From positions 186,001-250,000 of the forward strand of contig NZ_JACLQD010000003.1 in the NCBI RefSeq assembly GCF_014243445.1: DNA of 64,000 nucleotides. The letters run 5' to 3'. Numbering within the stretch: the first letter of the stretch is position 1; each line of letters begins with the position of its first letter. The notes beneath the pieces were generated by a model, which was given only the letters and a program-made list of their open reading frames with translations, did not search any database and was not told the DNA's origin. Both the position numbers and the translations under genes were made by a program. This DNA comes from Paragemmobacter straminiformis (GTDB taxonomy: Bacteria; Pseudomonadota; Alphaproteobacteria; Rhodobacterales; Rhodobacteraceae). Of the stretch, positions 42,975 to 51,384 are shown in pieces.

Positions 42975-43753
42975 GAGGTAAGCTCCGCTGCGACGGGTTT
43001 CGGGGACAGACCGCGTTTGTAGGACAAGAGATCGAAGTCGCTGGCGAAAAGGTCGGTCACCAGCGCCTCGGCGGCGGGGGTGTAGAATTCGGCCAGTTTG
43101 GCGCTTGCCCTTGTGCGTGTCTGGCTGTTCACCTGACCCATCCGCTGGGCAAGATCGCGCCCGACGGGAATTTCGCGGCGGGTCAGCAGATCGATGAAGC
43201 AATCGGGAAATTCTTCGAAGCGCAGCACGCTGTCATAGGCCGAGAGCGGCGCGAAGATCAGCTTGTGCTGCGCGTCCCAATGCGGGTCTTTCGTCAAGGC
43301 GCCGTCGGCCAGCCATTTGAGAAAGTCGGAAAACCCGCCCCGGTCGAGAGGGAAGGCGCGGAAATCGCTTTGGTAGCTGTCCTTGGCGAATTTGTTCAGA
43401 AAGGCCGACAGCACGCGCGAATAGGGGTCGCGGGTGATGACGAAGAAATGCATGTCGCGCGCGCGGCGCAGTTCGGGCCAGCTTGCGCTTTCCAGATGGC
43501 GCAGGCTGCGCTTGGCAGACTGGTCTTCCAGCCGCCGCCCTGTTCCCAGTTCGGTCAGGATCGAGACGGTGGTCGAGTTGGCATTCTTTTTCACGCGGTT
43601 GTAGCCAAGGCCGATCTGCGGAAAGAGGCTGACATGACGGGCCGCCGCAGGGTTGACCGTGGCCGGATCGAAACGGTCGCCCAGCAGAACCGGCAGCATG
43701 CGCCGCGTCGCCGCGCGTTTGGTCCGTTCCAGCGCGTCGGACAGGATACTCAT
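42971..43753 (-). CDS. Sulfotransferase family 2-like protein
   Basis: A 260-residue protein resembling carbohydrate sulfotransferases. The 5' loop is less standard (IGLGYNRVKKNANSTTVSIL, residues 48-67), with NANSTT in place of a P-K-[CT]-[AG]-[ST] motif; the 3' site FVITRDPYSRVLSAFLNKF (about 104-122) is typical. The ATG overlaps the upstream gene stop (ATGA) and its own TGA overlaps the CTG of the sulfatase-like gene (CTGA), so three genes are translationally linked. The acceptor is unknown. Confidence 0.8.
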   Translation of the reverse strand: MSILSDALERTKRAATRRMLPVLLGDRFDPATVNPAAARHVSLFPQIGLGYNRVKKNANSTTVSILTELGTGRRLEDQSAKRSLRHLESASWPELRRARDMHFFVITRDPYSRVLSAFLNKFAKDSYQSDFRAFPLDRGGFSDFLKWLADGALTKDPHWDAQHKLIFAPLSAYDSVLRFEEFPDCFIDLLTRREIPVGRDLAQRMGQVNSQTRTRASAKLAEFYTPAAEALVTDLFASDFDLLSYKRGLSPKPVAAELTS

Positions 43754-44520
43754 GGTTTCACCATCATGACAAAAGGGGAAAGCTCGGGTTCGGTGGTGGA
43801 AAGCCGGTGCGTTCCGGCCAGCTTTTGCAGCAGGATCACATCGGCCTGAACGTGTTTCGGCAGCGCATCGGCGCGATTGGCCTTGTTGCGGGTGATCTCG
43901 CCGCCCATCAGGAATTCGTTGCGTCCGGCAAGGCCGATGCCCGACAGCACATAATGCGCATCGGGGCCGTTTTCCGCGATGGCGACCAGCAGCGCCAGAA
44001 GTCCGGTCGAGGGGCGGTATTTCGCCCGCGCGTCCTTGTGCCCTTGGCCCAAAAGCCAGCCGAGGCGCAGTTTCTGGATCTCGACCCAGTCGCGCGCCAC
44101 GACGGGCAGCGGCTGGCGAAAGAAACTGGCGTCGGTCACCGGATAGCCGCAGCCGCCGATGCGGCGGGTCAGGGCGCGGCGTTCGGCGACGCTGTAAAGC
44201 GTGGTGCCCTTGGCAAAGCCGCCTTCGAGCAGGCCGCGCGCCCGGTTGACCAGATCGCGCCCGCCCGGATCGGCGAAAAGGACCAGTCGGTCAAAGCCGC
44301 AGTGGCGGACCGTTTCCAGCTTGCGGCGGTAAAGCGCGTCGTTCGGCCCGCCCTCGATCAGCCCTTTGGCCATGACAAGGGCGCTGGCGACGACTGTCTT
44401 TTCGGCAAAGCCTGCGGCCTCGGACTCGCGGTCCATGATCGCGGCGTTGGCGGCATAGATCGCATCGCCGGCGGGAAGCGCCGATCCGGGTTTCGCGCCG
44501 AAGATGACGACTGTTTTCAG
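43750..44520 (-). CDS. Putative glycosyltransferase 29-like (sialyltransferase-type) protein
   Basis: About 256 residues. The fold begins immediately with a strand-glycine loop (LKTVVIFGAKPGSALPAGD), and a segment PSTGLLALLVAIAENGPDA near residue 170 resembles sialylmotif S of GT29 enzymes; SGIGL then follows. Recognition is weak. The first in-frame start that keeps this N-terminus is CTG 44520, with AAGGA 8 nt upstream; the alternative ATG 44616 adds 32 Arg/Pro-rich residues. It heads the three-gene overlapping set with the sulfotransferase and sulfatase-like genes. Confidence 0.5.
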   Translation of the reverse strand: MKTVVIFGAKPGSALPAGDAIYAANAAIMDRESEAAGFAEKTVVASALVMAKGLIEGGPNDALYRRKLETVRHCGFDRLVLFADPGGRDLVNRARGLLEGGFAKGTTLYSVAERRALTRRIGGCGYPVTDASFFRQPLPVVARDWVEIQKLRLGWLLGQGHKDARAKYRPSTGLLALLVAIAENGPDAHYVLSGIGLAGRNEFLMGGEITRNKANRADALPKHVQADVILLQKLAGTHRLSTTEPELSPFVMMVKP

Positions 44521-45025
44521 GGCATCGGTCCTTGCGTGCTGGGCGGGGCGGGGCGCGGAACAGGCGGCACGGGCGACAAGGAACACGGGGCGCAAGGTGG
44601 CGCGGCGCGGTAACATCGGGCCGCGCCGGATGCGCCGCATTTGGGTAGCACCGCAGGCCGCCTTGATCCAGCCCGCGGGTGGTTGGTGGCGAAAAATCGG
44701 TGCGGCCTGTCGTGAAGCGAATCGGGCGGGGGCGGGAATGGCGGGCCGTCCGCGACCGTTGCGTTAGCAGGGCCTTGGGCGTACGGGCCGTTCGGGCGGG
44801 CCGGGGTGACGCTGCGGAAGGCGGGCGCATCGGCCTTTGGATCAAGGGTTTACGCCCCCGCGCGCGGCGCTTTGCCTGTGATGCGCCAATGCATCGCACT
44901 GTGGCGATGATGCACCATGACACCCGCGTTTTCGCCGCATCTGCAACCTTGGGGTTCACCTGATACGGAAACGCAGACTATTTTCCGCCCCATCGGAGTG
45001 TTTGTAACCCGTAAGGAGAGTTCCT
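44521..45025 (+). promoter_or_regulatory. 505-bp intergenic region upstream of porin 2
   Basis: No convincing gene; short open frames here lack family resemblance or ribosome sites. The last 100 bp before the porin is AT-richer, with a weak promoter-like TTCACC...CTATTT pair 17 bp apart (about 44956-44984) and the ribosome site AAGGAGAG (45015-45022). It must also contain the promoter of the minus-strand GT29-like operon. Confidence 0.35.
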
Positions 45026-45973
45026 ATGAAAAAGATCCTGCTCGCGACGACCGTGTTCGTTGCAGCTTCCGCCGCCGCCCACGCTGAAGTGACCCTGTCG
45101 GGAACCGCGCGTATGGGCATCATCGCCCAGAACGTCGACACCGATCCGCTGTTCAACGGCGAGACGATTGAATCGCAAACCGGTCTGACCTCGCGCGCTC
45201 GCGTCGCCTTCAGTGCTTCGGGCACCAGCGACTCGGGCCTCGAGTTCGGCGCCGGCTTCCGCGCTGACAATGCCGCTGCCGCCAATTCGGGCACCGCTGG
45301 TTCGGTGTTTGTCTCGGGCGCCTTTGGCAAACTGGCTATGGGCGACGTCGACTCGGCCGCCAACACGCTGGTTGGCAACGTGTCGGGCGTGGGCCTGACC
45401 GGTCTGGGCGATTCGAACGAACTTGGCTATGTTGGCGGTCCGGCCGGTGCCTTGTACACCTACTCGTCGGGCGCTCTGAGCCTGGCTCTGTCGGTTAAGG
45501 GCCTTGGCGCTACGCCGGTCAACAACAAGGACACCGCTCTTGCGACCCTGACCGATGCAGACGCCAAAAATACCAAGGCTGACGCGCAGTCGATCGCCGT
45601 TGGTTACAAGACCGATGCCTACAGCGTTGCTCTGGGCTACGAAAAAGCCACCATCGACACCGACATCACGGCTGCTGGCACCACCGAAGACACCGTTGAC
45701 CAGCTTTCGCTGGGCGTTTCGGGCACCTTCGCTGGCGCGACCGTCAAAGCTGTCGTTGCCGACAACGGCACCAACGTGCTGAAAGCGGTTTCGGTTGACT
45801 ACACCGTGTCGGGCATCGTTGCGACCGCTTTCGCTGCTGACAAGGGCGACAACAACTCCTACGGCCTCGGCGGTTCGTACGACCTCGGCGGTGGCGCTTC
45901 CTTCGTTGCTGGTATCCAGCAAACCGAAGGTTCGGACACCCAGTACGACGCTGGTCTGTCGTTCTCGTTCTGA
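45026..45973 (+). CDS. Outer-membrane porin (Rhodobacter type), copy 2
   Basis: A 315-residue paralogue of porin 1. Signal peptide MKKILLATTVFVAASAAAHA precedes EVTLSGTARMGI. The N-terminal and C-terminal strands are close to porin 1 (LTSRARVAFSASGTSDSGLE; SYDLGGGASFVAGIQQ; ending LSFSF), while the central loops differ (a long KGLGATPVNNKDTAL insertion), suggesting different pore or receptor properties. Strong C-ending codon bias indicates high expression. With porin 1 it flanks the accessory surface-polymer genes in the same orientation. Confidence 0.94.
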   Translation: MKKILLATTVFVAASAAAHAEVTLSGTARMGIIAQNVDTDPLFNGETIESQTGLTSRARVAFSASGTSDSGLEFGAGFRADNAAAANSGTAGSVFVSGAFGKLAMGDVDSAANTLVGNVSGVGLTGLGDSNELGYVGGPAGALYTYSSGALSLALSVKGLGATPVNNKDTALATLTDADAKNTKADAQSIAVGYKTDAYSVALGYEKATIDTDITAAGTTEDTVDQLSLGVSGTFAGATVKAVVADNGTNVLKAVSVDYTVSGIVATAFAADKGDNNSYGLGGSYDLGGGASFVAGIQQTEGSDTQYDAGLSFSF

Positions 45974-45993
45974 TCCGTCAGAACCTGATGGGG

Positions 45994-46024
45994 AAAGGGC
46001 GGGCCTTGTGCCCGCCCTTTTTCT
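45994..46024 (+). terminator. Terminator of porin 2
   Basis: AAAGGGCGGGC-CTTGT-GCCCGCCCTTT (45994-46020), 11-bp stem with T run; same loop as porin 1 with two compensating arm changes. Confidence 0.95.
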
Positions 46025-46078
46025 TTGCTTTCCGTGGCGTTGCGGGGCGCTAGATTGGCGCTGAACACGGGGGTTGGC

Positions 46079-46735
46079 ATGGCTTTGCAGGACATTCAGG
46101 CGCGGATTGCGGCGGCAGAGGTTGCCTCGGGGCGGGCGGCGGGGTCGGTGCAGTTGATCGCCGTGTCCAAGGTGCAACCGCTTGAACGGGTCGTTGCCGT
46201 GCTGGAAAGCGGGCATCGGGTGTTCGGGGAAAACTATGTGCAGGAAGCGGCGGGCAAATGGCCCGACCTGCGCGCGCGCTTCGGCGCGGTTGCGGTGCAT
46301 ATGATCGGGCCGTTGCAGACCAACAAGGCCAAGCTGGCGGTGGACCTGTTCGACGCGATCCATACGGTGGACCGCCCCTCGCTTGCCGAAAAGCTGGCGC
46401 GTCTGGCGCAAGAGCGGGGGCGCTGTCCCAAGCTGTTCGTGCAGGTGAACACGGGCGAGGAACCGCAGAAAGCGGGTGTCCTTCCGGCCGATCTGGATGC
46501 GTTTCTGGCAAGCTGCCGTGGCATTGACCTGCCGCTAGAAGGGCTGATGTGCATCCCGCCCGAGGGCGAAGATTCGGCCCCGCATTTCGCCATGCTGTCG
46601 GATATGGCGGCGCAGAACGGGCTTGCGGGCCTGTCGATGGGGATGAGCGGCGATTTCGAGGCCGCGATTGCCGCAGGGGCCACGCATGTGCGCGTGGGCT
46701 CGGCCATCTTCGGCGCGCGGAACTACGCTAACTGA
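46079..46735 (+). CDS. YggS-family PLP-binding protein
   Basis: A 218-residue pyridoxal-phosphate homeostasis protein (YggS/PROSC). The PLP lysine lies in LIAVSKVQPLERV near residue 33, followed by FGENYVQEAAGKW, HMIGPLQTNKAK and the C-terminal phosphate site LSMGMSGDFEAAIAAGATHV and RVGSAIFGAR. It buffers PLP rather than catalysing a known reaction. ATG 46079 is the family-like start. Its stop overlaps the converging amylosucrase stop by 8 bp. Confidence 0.93.
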   Translation: MALQDIQARIAAAEVASGRAAGSVQLIAVSKVQPLERVVAVLESGHRVFGENYVQEAAGKWPDLRARFGAVAVHMIGPLQTNKAKLAVDLFDAIHTVDRPSLAEKLARLAQERGRCPKLFVQVNTGEEPQKAGVLPADLDAFLASCRGIDLPLEGLMCIPPEGEDSAPHFAMLSDMAAQNGLAGLSMGMSGDFEAAIAAGATHVRVGSAIFGARNYAN

Positions 46736-48614
46736 TCCACGCGCGGGCAAAGGGCGGCAGGGCGATGGCGCCCGCATGCACCGCGACCGCGTTGTCAGAC
46801 AACTCGTCATGCAGGTTCACGGCGCCGTTCTGGCGCAGCCAGCTTTCCGGCAGGTGGACCCAGTTTTCCGAGAAGTTGAACAGGCAGATCAGGTTTCCGG
46901 TCGGCGTTTCCCGCGCGAAAGCAAAGACTTGTGCCGCTTCGCAGGGCAGGATGCGCGTGGCGTTGCCGCCGTGCAGCGCGGGCGTGGCGCGGCGGCGGGA
47001 CAGGATGTGCTGCGTGCCCTGAAACACGCGCGCGGCGGGCGTGTCGCCTTGGTGGCGCGTGCGGGCAAGCTGCCAGTCCATGCGCGGGCGGTGAATCCAG
47101 CGGCTGTCATGGGCGTGTTCGGGCACCGCAAGGTAGCTGTCGTCGTTCAGCAGGGCGAGTTCGTCACCCATGTAGATCAGCGGGATGCCACCAAAGGCCG
47201 CGATCAGCGCGTGACCCATCAGGATGCGCTGCACGGCGTGGTCGATGGCGGTGCCATCATTGCTGGTAAGCGCCCGTTGCAGCCCCGCGAGCGAGGCGAA
47301 ACTGCCGGAAATGCGTTTGTCGCCCGTGGCTTCGTTATGCTGGAACAGTGCGCCTTGGGCAAAGGACCCGGGGAAGGAGCCTTCGTAAAAGTCGGACAGA
47401 TAGGCGCGGTGCGCGGGGCCGGAAAGGTGCAGGGCGGCGGCATCCTCGTCTGTCACGGCCCAGCCGATATCGTCGTGGCAGCGGATATAGGTGGCATAGG
47501 TCGCGTTGGTCAGTTTCGTCGGGAAATGCGTGCCCAGAACATGGGTCATCAGGCGCGTGTCGCGGGTGGCCAGTGCCGACCAGAATTGCACCATAAGGCT
47601 GTTGTGATAGGCGAGGTTGCCTTCGCGTCCGTCATGCCTGCCGCGGCCAAGATAGGGGATCATCTCGGCCGGGGCGACGATGGCCTCGGCAAGGTGGATC
47701 GTGGCGGGGGCCGCGATGCGCGAGGCGGCGCGCAGGGCCTGAAGGATCATGTGAACCTCGGGTTCCGACTGGCAGCGGGTTCCCATGCGCTTCCACATGA
47801 AGGCCACCGCGTCGAGCCGCAGGATGCTGGCCCCGCGATTGGCAAGCGCCAGCATGATATCGGTGATTTCAAGAAAGACCCAAGGGTTGGCCCAGTTCAG
47901 GTCCCACTGGTGTTCGTTGAAGGTGGTCCAGACCCATTTGCCGAAATCGGGGTAATGGGTGAAGTTGCCGGGGGCATTGTCGGGGAACACCTCGACCAGC
48001 GTTTCTTCATAACGCTTTGGAAGATCGGGGGTGTCGAACATCAGGTAATAGTCCTGATATTTCGGATCGCCCTTTGCGGCCTTTTTCGCCCATGCGTGTT
48101 CCTTGGCCGTGTGGTTCAGCACAAGGTCGATGCAGAGCGAGATGCCGTTTTCGCGAAAGGTGCGGGCGGCGGCTTCAAAGTCGTCCATCGTGCCGTAGGC
48201 GGGGTTGATGGCGCGGTAATCCATCACCGAATAGCCGCCGTCACTGTCGCCGGGGCGGGGCTTCAGGCAGGGCATGAAGTGGACGTATGTGATGCCAAGT
48301 TCTTGAAGATAGGGCAGTTTTTCAACGGCTTCGGGGATCGTTCCGGCGAAGCGGTCGATGTAGAACACATAGCCCGCCATGTCGGGGCGCTGGAACCAGT
48401 CGGGTTCCAGATCGCGTTTCAGGTCAAGGAGTTTGAGGTCGGCAGGCCGCGCCTTCCACGATTTCGCAAGGGTCTTGAGCAACGCCTCGCGGAAGGCGGG
48501 GTAATCCTCGCGGGTGCCGTAAAGGGCGTCGAGCATGGGCCAAAGATCGGGGGCCGAACGGGCAAGGCGCAGCGCGAAAATGTCGTCATCCGTGGTGGAC
48601 GGCGTTTTGGCCAT
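46728..48614 (-). CDS. Amylosucrase (GH13 sucrose:glucan glucosyltransferase)
   Basis: A 628-residue GH13 enzyme. The order and length match amylosucrase, which splits sucrose and polymerises the glucose as an alpha-1,4-glucan. Catalytic parts are the nucleophile Asp in ILRLDAVAFMW, the acid Glu in IHLAEAIVAP and the stabiliser Asp in YIRCHDDIGW; the N-terminal helical region and YVFYIDRFAGTIPEA are typical. ATG 48614 has GGGAGG about 9 nt upstream. No sucrose transporter or fructokinase lies adjacent, so it may use external or compatible-solute sucrose; sucrose phosphorylase-like activity is an alternative. Confidence 0.86.
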   Translation of the reverse strand: MAKTPSTTDDDIFALRLARSAPDLWPMLDALYGTREDYPAFREALLKTLAKSWKARPADLKLLDLKRDLEPDWFQRPDMAGYVFYIDRFAGTIPEAVEKLPYLQELGITYVHFMPCLKPRPGDSDGGYSVMDYRAINPAYGTMDDFEAAARTFRENGISLCIDLVLNHTAKEHAWAKKAAKGDPKYQDYYLMFDTPDLPKRYEETLVEVFPDNAPGNFTHYPDFGKWVWTTFNEHQWDLNWANPWVFLEITDIMLALANRGASILRLDAVAFMWKRMGTRCQSEPEVHMILQALRAASRIAAPATIHLAEAIVAPAEMIPYLGRGRHDGREGNLAYHNSLMVQFWSALATRDTRLMTHVLGTHFPTKLTNATYATYIRCHDDIGWAVTDEDAAALHLSGPAHRAYLSDFYEGSFPGSFAQGALFQHNEATGDKRISGSFASLAGLQRALTSNDGTAIDHAVQRILMGHALIAAFGGIPLIYMGDELALLNDDSYLAVPEHAHDSRWIHRPRMDWQLARTRHQGDTPAARVFQGTQHILSRRRATPALHGGNATRILPCEAAQVFAFARETPTGNLICLFNFSENWVHLPESWLRQNGAVNLHDELSDNAVAVHAGAIALPPFARAWIS

Positions 48615-48673
48615 GACTCGGACCCTCCCTTTTGCGCAAGGAGCATAAGGGTTCCAAAGCGTTTTGGAAAGGG

Positions 48674-49174
48674 TCAGCGGATGATGAGGCGGGTGGAATG
48701 GCGGATGCGGTTCGCGATCCACAGAAGATCGGGCAGGGCAAAGGCCACGCATCCCGCCGTGCCGTGGCGCGGGCGGCGCCATCCGTGCAGGAAGATGGCC
48801 GAGCCGAGACCGGGCACGGCTTGCGGCCAGTTCCAGTCGGTGAGCAGGATCAGGTCATACATCGGGTCGGCGCGTGTCAGGCGTTCGTGGCTGTAGCCAT
48901 GCGGGGCGCGGACCATCAGGTTGTAGTCGGGGTCGCGCGGGTCGTCCGACCAAAGGTCGGCGGGGCCGAAGGGCAGCGCCCAGTCGGGCAGTTGCGATGG
49001 CGACAGACGGTCGGGGCGGTAAAGCATGCCGACGATGCGGTGGGTGCCGAGCGGGGTTTTGCCGTCTCCCTCGCGCTTGCGGTCGGTGGTGCCATGCTTG
49101 CCGATGGCGCAAGGAAAGCGCCGCCCCATGAAGCGCGCGCCCCAGCGGGTCACCACCAGATCGGCAGGCTTCAC
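48674..49174 (-). CDS. L,D-transpeptidase (YkuD fold)
   Basis: A 166-residue YkuD-domain protein with the catalytic motif [16 protein letters not shown] near residue 130-145, where Cys is the nucleophile. L,D-transpeptidases cross-link peptidoglycan or anchor proteins to it. No signal peptide is evident on the predicted product, so export may be by another start or route. It starts at GTG 49174, sharing GTGA with the ribA stop, so translation is coupled to ribA. Confidence 0.88.
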   Translation of the reverse strand: MKPADLVVTRWGARFMGRRFPCAIGKHGTTDRKREGDGKTPLGTHRIVGMLYRPDRLSPSQLPDWALPFGPADLWSDDPRDPDYNLMVRAPHGYSHERLTRADPMYDLILLTDWNWPQAVPGLGSAIFLHGWRRPRHGTAGCVAFALPDLLWIANRIRHSTRLIIR

Positions 49175-50259
49175 AGCAGGTGCCCCGATTTCGCGGCCTT
49201 GGTGGCAAGGTATCCGGCGTTCTGCGCGGTCTGGCCGACCTGAAGCGGCACGCGTTCGGTCACGGTCAGGCCACAGCTTTCCATCATCGCCAGTTTGCGG
49301 GGGTTGTTGGTCAGCAGGCGCACGGCGGAAAAGCCCATCTGCCGCAGGATACCCGCGCCGATGCGGAAATCGCGCTCGTCATCCTCAAAGCCGAGACGGT
49401 GGTTGGCCTCGACCGTGTCGAAGCCCTGGTCTTGCAGGGAATAGGCGCGCATCTTGTTGGCAAGGCCGATCCCGCGCCCCTCTTGGTTGAGGTAGAGCAG
49501 CACGCCCGCGCCTTCGCTGCCCATCTGCGCAAGGGCCGCCCGCAGTTGCGGGCCGCAGTCGCATTTCAGGCTGCCCAGAACGTCGCCCGTGAAGCAGGCC
49601 GAATGCAGGCGGGCAAGAACCGGGGCCGAACGGTCGGGTTTGCCGATCTCGATGGCGTAATGTTCGGCCCCGCCGTCCTCGGGGCGAAAGATGTGAAGCC
49701 GCCCCGCCTGCGCCGCCTGCATCGGAAGGCGGGCGTTGACCACGCCGTGCAGCGGCGACATGCGGGCCAGTTCGGGCGTGATCTCGTGCAGCGGCAGCAG
49801 GGTCAGCCCGTTGGCTTCGGCCAGCGCCAGCCCGTGGGGAATTTGCACAAGCAGCGCGGCAGGCAAAAGCTGCGCCGACTTGACCAGTTGCAATGCCGCG
49901 CGGTGCAGCGTGGCCGCGCCATCGCGCAGCGACCGGAGCGGCCCTTTCATCGGCACGCGCAGGTCATCGGCCGGGTCGGCAAGGGCGCGCAGCCAGCGGG
50001 TGTCGCCATCGGACGGGACGGCGATGCGGGCAATGTCGCCGTCATAGGCCGGGGTTTTCAGCGTTTCGGCGCGGCGGGCGGTCAGGGCCAACTCCAGCGG
50101 CCCAAGCGCGCGCAGGGCGGCCAGACGATCGGCCGACAGCTCCTCGACCGCGACGAAGGCCACGGCCTGCCCGTCACCCGTCAGCACCACCGGCACGCCC
50201 ATGCGCAGGTCGCCACGGGCGCGGGCAAGGCGTTCGACGATGGTCGGATGTAGCGGCAT
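49171..50259 (-). CDS. ribA: GTP cyclohydrolase II RibA (riboflavin synthesis)
   Basis: A 362-residue enzyme opening the GTP ring in riboflavin synthesis. The GCH2 domain occupies the C-terminal half: zinc ligands in [15 protein letters not shown], the catalytic stretch [15 protein letters not shown], and the GTP-binding [16 protein letters not shown]. The N-terminal about 150 residues resemble a degenerate second domain seen in alphaproteobacterial RibA/RibB-like proteins. ATG 50259 has AGGAG 8 nt upstream. It overlaps the transpeptidase gene. Confidence 0.9.
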   Translation of the reverse strand: MPLHPTIVERLARARGDLRMGVPVVLTGDGQAVAFVAVEELSADRLAALRALGPLELALTARRAETLKTPAYDGDIARIAVPSDGDTRWLRALADPADDLRVPMKGPLRSLRDGAATLHRAALQLVKSAQLLPAALLVQIPHGLALAEANGLTLLPLHEITPELARMSPLHGVVNARLPMQAAQAGRLHIFRPEDGGAEHYAIEIGKPDRSAPVLARLHSACFTGDVLGSLKCDCGPQLRAALAQMGSEGAGVLLYLNQEGRGIGLANKMRAYSLQDQGFDTVEANHRLGFEDDERDFRIGAGILRQMGFSAVRLLTNNPRKLAMMESCGLTVTERVPLQVGQTAQNAGYLATKAAKSGHLL

Positions 50260-50415
50260 TGCGGGTTCTCCTGCCGGCCTATCTAAGCCGCCCGCGCGGA
50301 AATTGAAACATAGCCCGCCCAAGCGACACGTCCGCGTGAGGGTTTTGTTGCATATCTTGCCCGAAAGCGGGGGCAGGCGCATCTGTGGGGCCAAGGACAG
50401 AACGGAGTTCACCTG

Positions 50416-51102
50416 ATGGCCACTTTGCGGAAGATCCTTCTTGTCGATGATGACGACGACCTGCGCGAGGCGCTGAGCGAACAGCTGGTGATGACCGAGG
50501 ATTTCGATGTCTTCGAGGCGCGCACCGGCGCCGAGGGGATGGAGAAGGCCAAGGCGGGGCTTTACGACCTGCTGATCCTCGACGTGGGCCTGCCCGATAC
50601 CGACGGGCGCGAATTGTGCCGCCGGATGCGCAAGCAGGGCGTCAAATGCCCGGTGCTGATGCTGACAGGCCATGATTCGGATGCCGACACGATTCTGGGG
50701 CTGGACGCGGGGGCGAACGACTACGTCACCAAGCCGTTCAAGTTTCCGGTGTTGCTGGCGCGCATCAGGGCGCAGCTGCGCCAGCACGAACAATCCGAGG
50801 ACGCGATCTTCCAGCTTGGTCCCTACACCTTCAAGCCGGCGCAGAAGATGCTGGTGGACGAAAAGGAAAAGAAAATCCGCCTGACCGAAAAGGAAACCAA
50901 CATCCTGAAGTTCCTGTATCGGGCACAACAATCCGTAGTTGCGCGCGACGTGCTGTTGCACGAGGTCTGGGGATACAACGCAGGGGTTACCACGCATACG
51001 CTGGAAACCCACATCTACCGTCTGCGGCAAAAGATCGAACCTGATCCGTCGAACGCCCGTCTGCTTGTAACCGAGAGCGGCGGATACAGATTGGTCGCCT
51101 AG
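50416..51102 (+). CDS. cenR: OmpR-type response regulator, CenR-like
   Basis: A 228-residue regulator. The receiver domain has the acidic pair in [11 protein letters not shown], phospho-acceptor Asp in [13 protein letters not shown] (about 57), Thr in [12 protein letters not shown] and Lys in [10 protein letters not shown]. The winged helix includes [16 protein letters not shown] and [18 protein letters not shown]. The whole resembles CenR, the envelope-controlling regulator of alphaproteobacteria. No histidine kinase gene is adjacent; CenK would be elsewhere. The downstream 280 bp carry two small-RNA candidates. The assignment to CenR is from remembered family sequence. Confidence 0.83.
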   Translation: MATLRKILLVDDDDDLREALSEQLVMTEDFDVFEARTGAEGMEKAKAGLYDLLILDVGLPDTDGRELCRRMRKQGVKCPVLMLTGHDSDADTILGLDAGANDYVTKPFKFPVLLARIRAQLRQHEQSEDAIFQLGPYTFKPAQKMLVDEKEKKIRLTEKETNILKFLYRAQQSVVARDVLLHEVWGYNAGVTTHTLETHIYRLRQKIEPDPSNARLLVTESGGYRLVA

Positions 51103-51164
51103 GGTCTTATTGTCGCCAGATTCGATACCTATATGGGTATCAGGACGTTGCAGACAGTTCCCCT

Positions 51165-51235
51165 TGCCGTGTCGGGGTCATGACACGGCACCCTCCCTGT
51201 TGGACTTGGCCGGGCCTAGCGCCCGGCCTTTTTTC
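51165..51235 (+). ncRNA. Candidate small RNA 1 after cenR-like gene
   Basis: A 5' hairpin TGCCGTGTC-8 nt-GACACGGCA (51165-51190), an exposed CCTCCCTGTTGGACT (51192-51206) and a strong terminator (51208-51235). The same 15-mer plus terminator recurs 147 bp downstream. CCUCCC could pair with ribosome sites. The 5' end and a separate promoter are not established; CTATAT near 51128 is only suggestive. It might instead be the 3' end of the cenR transcript. Confidence 0.5.
51208..51235 (+). terminator. Terminator 1
   Basis: GGCCGGGC-CTAGC-GCCCGGCC followed by six T: a textbook Rho-independent terminator ending either cenR or small RNA 1. Confidence 0.95.
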
Positions 51236-51324
51236 TTTCGCGGGACCTGTTGCGAATACACGCCAAGGTAGACTTTCCGCTGGGTCGGCATCCGTTTTCC
51301 TTAAGGAATTTTATACGGTCCCGT

Positions 51325-51384
51325 GTTAAATAGGCTTACCTCCCTGTTGGACTCGGCCCGGGCCTTTGCGCCCGGGCTTTTTTT
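51325..51384 (+). ncRNA. Candidate small RNA 2, paralogue of the first
   Basis: Contains the identical CCTCCCTGTTGGACT at 51339-51353, then a related terminator. A short AT-rich upstream stretch has a perfect TTCCTTAAGGAA palindrome (51298-51309) and TTATAC near 51311, a possible -10. If real the RNA would be about 60 nt. Its T run overlaps the integrase stop on the other strand. Seen: sequence duplication; inferred: an expressed RNA. Confidence 0.5.
51356..51384 (+). terminator. Terminator 2
   Basis: GCCCGGGC-CTTTGC-GCCCGGGC followed by seven T. No plus-strand protein gene ends just before it, so it implies a transcript starting in the preceding 120 bp, or read-through from cenR. Confidence 0.93.

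Noticed and set aside
44679-44963. Small plus-strand frame upstream of porin 2
   Set aside because: Arg/Ala-rich, no ribosome site, no recognisable features; probably chance in GC-rich DNA.
51192-51384. The two CCTCCCTGTTGGACT-terminator copies as attL/attR of an integrated element
   Set aside because: The integrase lies outside the 147-bp interval and the terminator stems differ, so paralogous RNAs fit better; kept only as a question.
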